Positions 19,323-28,542 are shown, counted from the stretch's first letter. The stretch is DNA of 34,524 nucleotides from Hymenobacter sp. (GCA_025354605.1 JANXMN010000209.1:1-34524); one strand, 5' to 3'. Program-made: numbers and translations. Notes: generated by a model not told the origin, from the sequence alone.

Positions 19323-21509
19323 ATGTCTGCTTTCCCCTATTACCGGCAGCTGGAGACCATGGACTGTGGCCCCACCTGCCTGCGCATGATTGCGCGCTTC
19401 TACGGCAAAAATTTCAGCCTCGAAACCCTGCGCCACAAAACCCGGCGCAGCCGCAGCGGCGTGTCGCTGCTGGGCATCAGCAAGGCGGCCGAGCAGATTG
19501 GCTTCCGCACCGTCGGGGCCAAGGTGAGCTATAGCGCGCTGGAAGGCACGGCCAATCTGCCCTGCATCGCGCACTGGAACCAGGACCATTTCGTGGTCAT
19601 CTACAAAATCAAGCGCGGGCGGGTGTACGTGGCCGACCCCGGCCGCTCGCTGCTCTCGTACCCGAAAAAGGAGTTTCTCGAAAAGTGGCAGATAGCCCAA
19701 ACCCCCGCCGAGGAAGGCATTGTGCTGTTCGTGGAACCCACGCCTTCGTTCTACGCGGTGGAGGAAGAAATCGACTCCTCGATTGGGGTGGCCAAGATTG
19801 TGGCCTACCTGCAGCGCCACCGCAAGTTGTTCTGGCAGCTGTTGCTGGGCCTGCTGGTGGGGGCGCTTATTCAGGGCCTGCTGCCATTTTTTACGCGGGC
19901 CATCGTCGACATCGGCATCAGCACGCGCGACGTGCGCTTCATCTACACTATTCTGGCCGGGCAGCTGCTGCTGTCGGTGGGCCAAACGGCGGTGGAGTTT
20001 ATCCGGGGTTGGATTCTGCTGCATATCAGCACGCGCATCAGCATCGCCATCCTGTCCGACTTTCTGATGAAGCTGCTACGGCTGCCGCTGTCGTTTTTCG
20101 ATGCCACCATCACCGGCGACATCATGCAGCGCATCAACGACCAGCGGCGCATCGAGTCGTTTCTCACCGGCACGCTGCTCAACACCCTGTTTGCGGTGAT
20201 GAGCCTGCTGGTGTTCGGCACGGTGCTCTTCAGCTTCAGCCGGCCCATTTTCGTCATCTTTCTGGCCGGCAGCCTGCTCTACATGGGCTGGGTGCTGTTT
20301 TTTCTGCGTTTCCGCAAGAAGCTTGACTACAAGCGCTTCGACATCGCCAGCCAGTCGCAGAACAATATTATGCAACTGGTGGCAGGCGTGCACGAAATCA
20401 AGCTCAACGACTGCGGCAGCCACAAGCTCTGGGAGTGGGAGCGCATTCAGGCCAAGCTGTTTCACTTCAACACCGAGTCGCTCTCGCTGAGCCAGTACCA
20501 GCAGGTGGGCGCGTTTTTCCTCAACCACACCAAAAACATTCTCATCATCTTTTACGCGGCGCAGGCTGTGCTGCAGGGCACGCTGTCGCTGGGCGAGATG
20601 CTGGCCATTCAATTTATCGTGGGGCAGCTCAACCTGCCCGTCGAGCAGCTCATTCAGTTCAGCCAGAGTGCGCAGGATGCCAAAATCAGCGTCGACCGCC
20701 TCAACGACGTGCACCGCGTGGCCGACGAGGAGCCCGAAGACCAGCTGCTGCTCACCCACCTGCCCGACGACAAAACCATTTCCCTGCGCGACGTGGGCTT
20801 CACCTACCCCGGGGCCGGCAACCGCGCCGTGCTCCAGGGCCTCAACTTCGATATTCCGCAGGGCAAGATAACGGCCATCGTGGGCGACAGCGGCAGCGGC
20901 AAAACCACCATCCTCAAGCTGCTGCTGAAGGTGCAGGTGCCCGAAACCGGCCGCATTGCCATCGAAGACACCGACTACAACGCCATTTCGCACGCCGCCC
21001 TGCGCAAAGACTGCGGCGTGGTGATGCAGGACGGCTACATTTTCTCCGACACTATTGCCAACAACATCATGGTGAGCAGCGAGGAGAAAAACCCCGGTCG
21101 CCTGCTGCACGCCCTACGCATGGCCAACATCGAGCAGTTTGTGAAAGACTCGCCCCTGGGCCTCAATACCAAGATTGGGGCCGACGGCAACGGCGTGAGT
21201 CAGGGCCAGAAGCAGCGCATTCTAATTGCCCGGGCCATCTACAAAAACCCCAGTTACCTCTTCCTCGACGAAGCCACCAACGCCCTGGATGCCAACAACG
21301 AAAAGGTCATCATGAGCAACCTCAACCAGTTTTTTGAGGGGCGCACCGTGGTGGTGGTGGCCCACCGGCTGAGCACCGTGCGCAACGCCGACCAGATTAT
21401 CGTGCTCCAGAAGGGCAAGGTAACTGAGCAGGGCACCCATACCGAGCTGGTGGCCCGGCAGGGGGCGTATTTTCACCTGGTGCGCAACCAGCTCGAACTG
21501 GGCAACTAA
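19323..21509 (+). CDS. C39 peptidase domain-containing ABC transporter (bacteriocin export/leader cleavage)
   Basis: C39: LETMDCGPTCLRMIARFYGK, HWNQDHFVVIYKI...VADPG; ABC ATPase: GDSGSGKTT, GVSQGQKQRILIARAI, YLFLDEATNALD. Confidence 0.95.
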   Translation: MSAFPYYRQLETMDCGPTCLRMIARFYGKNFSLETLRHKTRRSRSGVSLLGISKAAEQIGFRTVGAKVSYSALEGTANLPCIAHWNQDHFVVIYKIKRGRVYVADPGRSLLSYPKKEFLEKWQIAQTPAEEGIVLFVEPTPSFYAVEEEIDSSIGVAKIVAYLQRHRKLFWQLLLGLLVGALIQGLLPFFTRAIVDIGISTRDVRFIYTILAGQLLLSVGQTAVEFIRGWILLHISTRISIAILSDFLMKLLRLPLSFFDATITGDIMQRINDQRRIESFLTGTLLNTLFAVMSLLVFGTVLFSFSRPIFVIFLAGSLLYMGWVLFFLRFRKKLDYKRFDIASQSQNNIMQLVAGVHEIKLNDCGSHKLWEWERIQAKLFHFNTESLSLSQYQQVGAFFLNHTKNILIIFYAAQAVLQGTLSLGEMLAIQFIVGQLNLPVEQLIQFSQSAQDAKISVDRLNDVHRVADEEPEDQLLLTHLPDDKTISLRDVGFTYPGAGNRAVLQGLNFDIPQGKITAIVGDSGSGKTTILKLLLKVQVPETGRIAIEDTDYNAISHAALRKDCGVVMQDGYIFSDTIANNIMVSSEEKNPGRLLHALRMANIEQFVKDSPLGLNTKIGADGNGVSQGQKQRILIARAIYKNPSYLFLDEATNALDANNEKVIMSNLNQFFEGRTVVVVAHRLSTVRNADQIIVLQKGKVTEQGTHTELVARQGAYFHLVRNQLELGN

Positions 21510-21595
21510 GCCCGGCGGCGGGAAGTGCGCGCGCCGCCTTACCTTGCCGCCGCCAACTACCCCGGGCCCCTGGTCCGGACCTTTCCCTACCTGAT

Positions 21596-22711
21596 ATGTT
21601 GGATAAGTCGAAGGGGTTGACGGCCCTGCTTTCCGGTACCAGCGCCAACAAGCGGGCGACGGTGCTGCTGCACATTGCCTTCTGGCTGGTGGCCTACAAC
21701 TGGTTCGTGTTTCAGAGCCGGTGGCTGAGCGGCAACCTGCACCAGGAGGCCACCACGCTCATGGCCCTCACGCGCAATGTGGTGGTGCTGGTTGTCTTCT
21801 ACCTGGTGTCCTATTGCATCAGTCCGCGCCGCTACGTGCGGCTCACCTGGCTGTTGGTGGTGCTGCTGCTGCTGTTTTCGGTGGTGGTGTACGGCTTGCT
21901 GTCGTACTACTTGCTCAACTACATCGATGTGGCGTACCCGGATATGCCGCCGTACTTTAAGAAAATGACGGCCAACATGTCGGCCCAGGGACCCTGGACG
22001 ATGTTTATCAACCTGGACGTGCTGTATTTTCACATCGTTCAGTTGATTATCGCGTTTTTCATCCCGTTCATCATCAAGGCGTTCCGGATTATCTTTCAGA
22101 CCCGCGTGCACAGCATTGCCCTGGAGAAAGACAACCTGAAGCTGGAACTGGACTTTCTGCGCTCGCAAATCAACCCGCATTTCCTGTTCAATACGCTCAA
22201 CAGCGTTTATTCCCTTATCGAGGACAAGGATAAGACAGCGGCTTCCATCGTGCTGTCGCTGTCGCACATGATGCGCTACGCCCTCTACGACTCGTCGTCG
22301 ACGGAGGTGGAGGTGGACAAGGAGCTGGCCTTCATTCAGAACTACGTCGAGATTCAGAGCATCCGGCACCGCCGCCGGCTCGACGTCGACCTCGACATTT
22401 CGCACCAGCTCGGCACCCAGCGCATTCCGCCGCTGCTGCTCATTAACTTTATCGAAAATGCCATCAAGCACGGCATCGACAAGCTGCTGAAAAAGGCCTG
22501 GATACGCATTCAGGCGTATCGCGATGACCAGGGCGCGTTTTGCTTCAGCGTCGTCAATTCCAAGCCCAGCCGCCCCGACGATGAGCACGTCGAGGGCATT
22601 GGCATCAAAAACACCCGCCGCCGGTTGAATATTCTGTACCCCAACGCGCACACGCTGCACATTCGCCAGACCGACACCCAGTACGAAATCATGCTCCGGA
22701 TATGGCAATAG
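21596..22711 (+). CDS. LytS/YehU-type sensor histidine kinase
   Basis: Several N-terminal TM segments; LRSQINPHFLFNTLNSVYSLIED; ATPase LLLINFIENAIKHGI. Confidence 0.93.
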   Translation: MLDKSKGLTALLSGTSANKRATVLLHIAFWLVAYNWFVFQSRWLSGNLHQEATTLMALTRNVVVLVVFYLVSYCISPRRYVRLTWLLVVLLLLFSVVVYGLLSYYLLNYIDVAYPDMPPYFKKMTANMSAQGPWTMFINLDVLYFHIVQLIIAFFIPFIIKAFRIIFQTRVHSIALEKDNLKLELDFLRSQINPHFLFNTLNSVYSLIEDKDKTAASIVLSLSHMMRYALYDSSSTEVEVDKELAFIQNYVEIQSIRHRRRLDVDLDISHQLGTQRIPPLLLINFIENAIKHGIDKLLKKAWIRIQAYRDDQGAFCFSVVNSKPSRPDDEHVEGIGIKNTRRRLNILYPNAHTLHIRQTDTQYEIMLRIWQ

Positions 22712-23439
22712 ACAAGCGGCTGACCTGTATTATCATCGACGACGAGCCGCTGGCTCAAGAGCTCCTCGAAAAGTATGCTTCGCGGCTGCCCTCGCTCGAG
22801 CTGCTGGCTATTTTCGACGATGCCGTGGAGGCGTTGAACGGCGTGGAAACCCTGCGCCCCGACGTGATTTTTCTGGATGTAAACATGCCCCAGATGACGG
22901 GCATCGAGTTCCTGCAAACTTTTGCGGCCTACCGGCCGGCGGTGGTGCTCACCACGGCCTATCCCGAATACGCCCTCGAAGGCTACGAGTACAACGTCAC
23001 CGACTTTATTCTGAAGCCCATCACGTTCGAGCGCTTCGCTAAGGCCCTCAACAAGGTGCGCGACCAGCTGCTGCCTCCCGCGCCGGCCCCGGTCCAGGCC
23101 GCCGACGCGCCCGATGGCAAGCGCATGCTGCTCATCAAGGAGAACAAGCGGTTTGTGCGGGTGGCCGTGGGCGACGTACTGTTTGTGGAGGGCATGAAGG
23201 ACTACCTGAAAATCCATACCACCAACAAGGTCATCATCACGCACATGACCATGACCAAGATGGAAAGCATGCTCGACGAGGCCAGCTTTTTGCGGGTGAA
23301 CCGCTCCTACATCGTGCAGAAAGCGGCCGTGCGGGCCATCAATGGCAACGTTATCGAAACCATCAACAACGTGGAGCTGCCCATTGGGGTGAATTACCGC
23401 GAGGTAATCCGCAAGATTACCGAGAAGGGCGTGCTGTAG
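22702..23439 (+). CDS. LytTR family response regulator
   Basis: Receiver: CIIIDDEPLAQELLEKY...VIFLDVNMPQMTGIEFL...ILKPITFERF; LytTR domain: VLFVEGMKDYLKIHTTNKVIITHMTMTKMESML...FLRVNRSYIVQ. Confidence 0.94.
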   Translation: MAIDKRLTCIIIDDEPLAQELLEKYASRLPSLELLAIFDDAVEALNGVETLRPDVIFLDVNMPQMTGIEFLQTFAAYRPAVVLTTAYPEYALEGYEYNVTDFILKPITFERFAKALNKVRDQLLPPAPAPVQAADAPDGKRMLLIKENKRFVRVAVGDVLFVEGMKDYLKIHTTNKVIITHMTMTKMESMLDEASFLRVNRSYIVQKAAVRAINGNVIETINNVELPIGVNYREVIRKITEKGVL

Positions 23440-23445
23440 GCCCGC

Positions 23446-23910
23446 CTACCGGGCCAGGAACTTGGCCAGCAGCGACTGCCGCCGCAGCATGATGCGGGCC
23501 GTGCCCGAAAACGACGGGTAGAGGGCCGCGCCGGCGAGCGGGGCCAGCGTTATCACCACCGGGTGCTGCTGCTGCCGGGCCGTGGGCTCCACCCGGAGCA
23601 CGCGGCCCGTAAGGCGGGTGTCGCCCAGCTCGTGCACCTGCAGCTGCACGGCCTGCCCCGGGCGCACGGCCGCGTACTGCTCGCGGCCAATGGTGCCCAG
23701 CGCCAGCAGGCGGCCCGGGCCGGCAGCAGTCGGCGGGGCGGCCGCCAGGGTCACGTCAGTCGTCACAAATTCCGGGTACTGAAACCACGCCGTGAAGCCC
23801 AGCAGCACCACGAGCAGGCCGATAATTATCAGGTTGCCCCAGCGTAGCACCAGGCTGGGCCGGGTGAGCATGATTTCCTTGATGTCGTTGTGGAGGTAGT
23901 TGTCAGACAT
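23446..23910 (-). CDS. Short HlyD-like membrane protein, possible truncated/minimal periplasmic adaptor
   Basis: MSDNYLHNDIKEIMLTRPSLVLRWGNLIIIGLLVVLLGFTAWFQYPEFVTTDVTL resembles the HlyD-type N-terminus; C-terminal LTGRVLRVEPTARQ...SGTARIML; overlaps the lanB stop by 8 nt. Confidence 0.72.
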   Translation of the reverse strand: MSDNYLHNDIKEIMLTRPSLVLRWGNLIIIGLLVVLLGFTAWFQYPEFVTTDVTLAAAPPTAAGPGRLLALGTIGREQYAAVRPGQAVQLQVHELGDTRLTGRVLRVEPTARQQQHPVVITLAPLAGAALYPSFSGTARIMLRRQSLLAKFLAR

Positions 23911-26900
23911 GGGCATAGCGGACGGTGGTTGGCGGGGAGGAAACGCCCTTGCGCATGGCGAGCTGGGCAGTGTAGTGCTTGTGCAGCAGGGTGTAGAGGG
24001 TGAGTTCGTGCTGGCGGGGCTGCGAGAGCACAAACCGGTTGAGGTACATGTGCACGTAGCTGGCCAGCAGGTCGAAGCCCTGGTCGGTGGCCAGGATGCC
24101 AGCGGGGTGCCGGGCCAGAATGGTGGCCACCGCCCCCGCCCAGCGCTGCCGTCGGTCGGCAAACTCCTGCACGGCTTCCTCAGTCTCAGTCGCTGCATCC
24201 TCGATGGGGTTCAGGAAGCGCAGTAGCTGGCGGCTCTCTTTCCGGTACTTGTCGTTGAGTTGCAGCTGCAGGCCCTTATCGCCGCGAAACTCCTGGAAAA
24301 ACCCGCGGCTGAGGCGCTCCAGCAGCTGGTGCTTGTCGGGCAGGGCCAGCCCAAAGTCAGTCAGCATCTCGTCGAGGCCGCGCAGGGCCAGCAGCCAGCG
24401 GTAGGTTTCGCCCTCGTCGCCGCCCAGCAGGTTCAGCACGCGGGCAGTGGCCAGGCTGTCGTGGCCAAACAGCTCTTCCGAGGTTTCAATGTTGTCGGCC
24501 CCGTAGCGTTCCAGCTCGCGCACGTAGGTGTCGAGCTGCACCTTGTGGAGGCGGCCCTGCGCCAGGGCCGGGGCCAGGGCCTCGTTCAGCTCGTGCAGCA
24601 GCGTGCCCAAATGCACGGCCGGCGTTTCGGCCAGCTGAAAACGCAGGCGCAGATGAAACTGCGGGTCGTTGTAGCGAATAAAGAACCACTGCCGGATAAT
24701 GCCCCGCGCCCGCCACTGCTCGGCCAGCGGCAGCACCACGGCGCACAGCAGCTGGTCAAGCGATTTGGTGCCGCCGTACAGCTTCAGGTAGGCCCACTCG
24801 CTGCCCGGCAGAAACTCCCGGGCCGGGAGCGCGGCGTTGGTCCGGGCGCTGCCGCCGGCCTGGGGCCGGCCCGCCGCGTTAAACAGCGGCAGCAGCACTT
24901 CGTTGCCGAAGCGCTGGCCCTCGGGCCCCACGAAGCAGCGCTCGGGCGTGGCCAGGTACTCGGTGAGGCGCAGCACCCCGGTCTTTTCGAGCTGTTGCAG
25001 CAGCAGCTGCCGCGCTGTCGGAAAGTCGCTGTCAATCAGCAGCTCGTTGTCGTGCTCGGTCAGGCAGAAGTAGCGGGGCAGGCCGTGCGTGGCCAGGTAG
25101 GCGCGCAGCTGTTCGTCGGTAACCGGGCCGGTAGCTTTGGCTCCCACCAGCAGCTCGCGCCGGATGCACCAGCGGGCTTTGGCTACGATAATGTTCTTAT
25201 ACTCCACGCGCGGCAGGAAGGCCTGCTCGTTCAGATTGCCCCAGCTCCAGCCGGTGCCCGAATAGAGGCGGTCCTTCTGCAGGTCGCACAAAAACCGGTA
25301 CATGGGCAAGCCGGTGGTGTAGTTGTGAGCCGTGGAGAGGCGCGGTATCACCTGCTTGCCGAGGCGGCGCGAACGCAGCACCACCCGCCCCTGCCGCACC
25401 GATACCAGCAGGTCGTGGGCCGGCAGCTGCTGGTCGGCCGGCACGGTGGCGGGGCTCAGAAACGGAATTTCGTAGGCGCGCAGGTTCGGCCGCATCAGAA
25501 TGTTGCCCACCCGGGCCTCGGGCAGGTGCACCACTTCGGCATACACCACCCCGTCGGTATCGGGCTCGGCGCGGCGCAGGGTGGCCCGCACGTCGGCCAG
25601 CAAGGCCTCGTCGCCGTAGCAGAAGCGGCCCAGCAGGTTGGCCGCCGACGGCCCCGAGCACACGCCGAGCGCAAACTGAAACTGCCCGGCATCGAGCTCC
25701 CGGGCCGATTCGGCCAGCAGCGAGCCGAAGGCGTAGAGGCTGGCCGGGGTGGCCGTACCCGCGTCGGGCTGCTCGTCGAGGCCGGCCAGGTCGGCGGTGG
25801 TCAGCGCCACCACGCGCGTCTCGTCGCGCAGGGCGCGGTGGTACAGGTCGTGGGCCAGCTGCACGCTTTTCTTCCAGCTGGCGGTGGGCGTGGTGGGTTC
25901 CGGGCGCGGACTGATGCCTTCGAGCACGGGCAGGTAGTCGCCGTGGCCGGGGCTGGCGTGCCCGTAGCCCACCCCCGATTCGTTGTCGAGGGCCAGCAGT
26001 AGCGGGACTTCCTGCTCTTCAAAGCGCGCGCTGAAATCTTTGGCGAAGCGGCCAAGGTCGGGTGGCAGCTGCAGGGTGCCCAGCCGGCACAGCTCGCCCA
26101 CCTGCCCGGCAATGGTGCCCACCACCGAAGCGGCCAGCTCGTTGCGCTCGGTGTTATAGAATAAGTCGGTTTGAATCAGGTCTTTCGAACCTGATGGGCT
26201 GTACGTGTCGCTTAGCAGCTGGTGCGTTTCCTGGAAGCTGGCTACCCCGCCAGTGGCCAGCAGAGCCAGCAGGCGGTGCAGCGGAACTAGGTCGGCGGCG
26301 GGCACTTTGCCCGCCAGGCGAGCGGGCAGCCCATCGAGGTACAGCTCGCCGGTGATGGTCGGCTCCAGCTCACTCATCAGGAGCTGCGAGTCAATCAGCT
26401 GGTGCAGATATGCCCGCGCCTCCTCGCCCGAAGCGGTGGGCTCGGCCTGGCACACCAGGGCCAGCAGGTCGGTAAAAGTGCTGCCGGCGGCGGCGGCGGC
26501 CAGCAGTCCGGTCAGGTAGCTGGTGGCGGGCACCGAAGTCAGGGTGTAGCTGCGGCGCTTGTTTTTGACGGTGAATTCGACGTAGCGGAACGTGTCGCCG
26601 GTCTGGTAAAGGCTGTTATTGGGGAAATAACGCAGGTTTTCGCGCAGCGCCGGCGAGGTCAGCAGCTCCTGCACCAGCTCGCTCACGTAGTTCATGTCAA
26701 GCCGCGAATGCTTGCGCAATGCCTGGTCAGCAAACCGGATATCGGTTTGGGCACCCACCTGGCCCCGGGCGCACCCTGCAAACAGGCCGTAGGGCGTGCT
26801 GCGGGTACTCATGCGCAGCACGTACTTGTACAGCGTCAGGGCCAGCTTGTCGGCCTGTTTGGCCGAGTCGGTGCCGCCGCTGGCCAGCGCTTTCAGCAGC

Positions 26901-27118
26901 TCGGCGTGCAGCGCTGGCGAAGCCGTATAAATGGCTTCCTGGAGCAGTGGGTCGGCAAAAAAAGTCAGCAGTCGGGGCAGCAGCCCCTGCGGCGCTTCCT
27001 GCGTATCGGCGTGCAGCTGCCACACCGTTTGCACGGGCAGCAAAGGCCGCCGGAGCACATAGAAGCTTTCGGGTTCGAGTTGCAACGGCAACGCTGGCGG
27101 AGCGGAGGAAAGGCGCAT
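23903..27118 (-). CDS. lanB: Class I lantibiotic dehydratase, LanB-type, with SpaB_C/thiopeptide-type C-terminal domain
   Basis: 1071 aa; RMSTRSTPYGLFAGCARGQVG, LDMNYVSELVQELL, RVEYKNIIVAKARWCI; C-terminal EWAYLKLYGGTKSLDQLL and WFFIRYNDPQFHLRLRF elimination-domain-like motifs. Confidence 0.93.
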   Translation of the reverse strand: MRLSSAPPALPLQLEPESFYVLRRPLLPVQTVWQLHADTQEAPQGLLPRLLTFFADPLLQEAIYTASPALHAELLKALASGGTDSAKQADKLALTLYKYVLRMSTRSTPYGLFAGCARGQVGAQTDIRFADQALRKHSRLDMNYVSELVQELLTSPALRENLRYFPNNSLYQTGDTFRYVEFTVKNKRRSYTLTSVPATSYLTGLLAAAAAGSTFTDLLALVCQAEPTASGEEARAYLHQLIDSQLLMSELEPTITGELYLDGLPARLAGKVPAADLVPLHRLLALLATGGVASFQETHQLLSDTYSPSGSKDLIQTDLFYNTERNELAASVVGTIAGQVGELCRLGTLQLPPDLGRFAKDFSARFEEQEVPLLLALDNESGVGYGHASPGHGDYLPVLEGISPRPEPTTPTASWKKSVQLAHDLYHRALRDETRVVALTTADLAGLDEQPDAGTATPASLYAFGSLLAESARELDAGQFQFALGVCSGPSAANLLGRFCYGDEALLADVRATLRRAEPDTDGVVYAEVVHLPEARVGNILMRPNLRAYEIPFLSPATVPADQQLPAHDLLVSVRQGRVVLRSRRLGKQVIPRLSTAHNYTTGLPMYRFLCDLQKDRLYSGTGWSWGNLNEQAFLPRVEYKNIIVAKARWCIRRELLVGAKATGPVTDEQLRAYLATHGLPRYFCLTEHDNELLIDSDFPTARQLLLQQLEKTGVLRLTEYLATPERCFVGPEGQRFGNEVLLPLFNAAGRPQAGGSARTNAALPAREFLPGSEWAYLKLYGGTKSLDQLLCAVVLPLAEQWRARGIIRQWFFIRYNDPQFHLRLRFQLAETPAVHLGTLLHELNEALAPALAQGRLHKVQLDTYVRELERYGADNIETSEELFGHDSLATARVLNLLGGDEGETYRWLLALRGLDEMLTDFGLALPDKHQLLERLSRGFFQEFRGDKGLQLQLNDKYRKESRQLLRFLNPIEDAATETEEAVQEFADRRQRWAGAVATILARHPAGILATDQGFDLLASYVHMYLNRFVLSQPRQHELTLYTLLHKHYTAQLAMRKGVSSPPTTVRYAHV

Positions 27119-27333
27119 GGCACGGTAAAGCTAATTCGGGCATAAAAACCACTGCCCGGGCCGAAAATAAGTCTTTGGGGCCAACTGTCTGCACCGCGCA
27201 GCGGCCGGCAGCGGCTCCCCGGAATGGGTAGTTGGGACCTTGAAGGCAGGCAAAGCGGCCGGGTGGCCCACTGGGAAGCGACGCGCGGGGTAAACCGACC
27301 CCGGTCCGCGCCAAAATAATGCGGCGGATAGCA

Positions 27334-27369
27334 TTTCGGGTAGCACAACCTGCGTCGTGCTACCCGAAA
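27334..27369. terminator. 13-bp perfect stem-loop between precursor genes and lanB (possible attenuator/processing site)
   Basis: TTTCGGGTAGCAC - aacctgcgtc - GTGCTACCCGAAA; no immediate U-tract on the minus strand. Confidence 0.55.
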
Positions 27370-27389
27370 GCTAAAAGCCAACCGAGTCG

Positions 27390-27584
27390 TTACTCCTGCG
27401 TTGGCAGGCCCCGGCAGTTGACCGGGTTGCAGCTAAACGCCGGGCACGACGACTGCCCGCCCTGGGTGGTTTGTTCCGGCTGCTGCCCTCCGGCAATGGT
27501 ACTGAGTTGGTCATCATCGAGTTTGGCAATGATTTCGCGGTCCAGTAGCAAGATGCGGGATAGGGTGATTCGCTTTTTTTTCAT
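27390..27584 (-). CDS. Lanthipeptide precursor candidate A1 (divergent leader and core)
   Basis: MKKKRITLSRILLLDREIIAKLDDDQLSTIAGG-QQPEQTTQGGQSSCPAFSCNPVNCRGLPTQE: GG leader similar to A2-A5, Cys/Ser core. Confidence 0.82.
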   Translation of the reverse strand: MKKKRITLSRILLLDREIIAKLDDDQLSTIAGGQQPEQTTQGGQSSCPAFSCNPVNCRGLPTQE

Positions 27585-27611
27585 AGCGGCGGGCCATAGC
27601 TCCCGTCAGGG

Positions 27612-27815
27612 CTAGCCGTTGCAGGAGCAGGCCTGGCACGAATTAATCGTGGGGAAGAAGTCGGCGGCTTCCTGCTGAACGCCACCGCCGTTGCACGTAT
27701 TGGTGCCGGCAGCCAGGCCGCCTTCGAGCGTGCCGAGCTGGTCTTCGTTGAGCTTGGCGATGGTTTCCTTGTCGAGCGACAGGGCATTATCGAGTTTGAT
27801 GGCTTTCTTTTTCAT
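27612..27815 (-). CDS. Lanthipeptide precursor A2
   Basis: MKKKAIKLDNALSLDKETIAKLNEDQLGTLEGG-LAAGTNTCNGGGVQQEAADFFPTINSCQACSCNG. Confidence 0.9.
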   Translation of the reverse strand: MKKKAIKLDNALSLDKETIAKLNEDQLGTLEGGLAAGTNTCNGGGVQQEAADFFPTINSCQACSCNG

Positions 27816-27869
27816 GGGGAGGGTTGAGGTGTAAGTGATTTGAGAGAAAAAAGTCTTGGCAATTATCCG

Positions 27870-28067
27870 TTACACGGCATCAAACACGTTGCAGGAGCAT
27901 GCACTACACGATGCGTTAGTTTGTTGAAAATCACTGCCGTTACAGGTAAGGGTAGTTGGTGAGGCCAGGCCGCCTTCGAGCGTATTGAGTTGCTCTTCGT
28001 TGAGGCGCGAGATGGTTTCCTTATCGAGCGAGAGTGAGGTTTCGAGCTTGATGACTTTCTTCCTCAT
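27870..28067 (-). CDS. Lanthipeptide precursor A3
   Basis: MRKKVIKLETSLSLDKETISRLNEEQLNTLEGG-LASPTTLTCNGSDFQQTNASCSACSCNVFDAV. Confidence 0.9.
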   Translation of the reverse strand: MRKKVIKLETSLSLDKETISRLNEEQLNTLEGGLASPTTLTCNGSDFQQTNASCSACSCNVFDAV

Positions 28068-28104
28068 CGCAGAGATAAGAACTGGGGCGAACGAAGAAAA
28101 TGAC

Positions 28105-28305
28105 CTAGCCTACCGGCCCGTTGCAGGAGCAAGCATCGCAGGAGGGGCCGGTTTGGAAGCCTTCCTCGGCCAGCCGGGCGCAGGTATTGGTGCCGCCGGC
28201 AGCCATGCCGCCTTCGAGTTGGCCCAGCTGCTCTTCGTTGAGCCGCGAGATGGTCTCCTTGTCGAGCGACAGCGAGTTTTCGAGTTTAATGACTTTCTTT
28301 TTCAT
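28105..28305 (-). CDS. Lanthipeptide precursor A4
   Basis: MKKKVIKLENSLSLDKETISRLNEEQLGQLEGG-MAAGGTNTCARLAEEGFQTGPSCDACSCNGPVG. Confidence 0.9.
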   Translation of the reverse strand: MKKKVIKLENSLSLDKETISRLNEEQLGQLEGGMAAGGTNTCARLAEEGFQTGPSCDACSCNGPVG

Positions 28306-28338
28306 ACCAAGGAAAGCAGATGCGGTTGCGGTAATGAA

Positions 28339-28542
28339 TTAATGATTGCAGGAACAAGCCTGGCACGAAGCAATCGTACCATTATCGAGGGCGGCGTCCT
28401 GCAAACCGGCGGCGTTACAGGTGTTGGTGCCGCCGGCAATCATGCCGCCTTCGAGCGTGCTGAGCTGGTCTTCGTTGAGCTTGGCGATGGTTTCCTTGTC
28501 GAGCGACAGGGCATTATCGAGTTTGATGGCTTTCTTTTTCAT
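28339..28542 (-). CDS. Lanthipeptide precursor A5
   Basis: MKKKAIKLDNALSLDKETIAKLNEDQLSTLEGG-MIAGGTNTCNAAGLQDAALDNGTIASCQACSCNH; internal ATG at 28542 chosen by alignment with A2-A4. Confidence 0.9.
   Translation of the reverse strand: MKKKAIKLDNALSLDKETIAKLNEDQLSTLEGGMIAGGTNTCNAAGLQDAALDNGTIASCQACSCNH

Noticed and set aside
23911-24198. N-terminal extension of the HlyD-like ORF
   Set aside because: Extension overlaps the lanB 3' end and encodes Arg/Ser/Pro-rich sequence; ATG at 23910 (or 23916) starts a plausible TM-containing protein.
24260-26002. 580-aa plus-strand ORF
   Set aside because: Antisense of lanB; no motifs, spurious composition.
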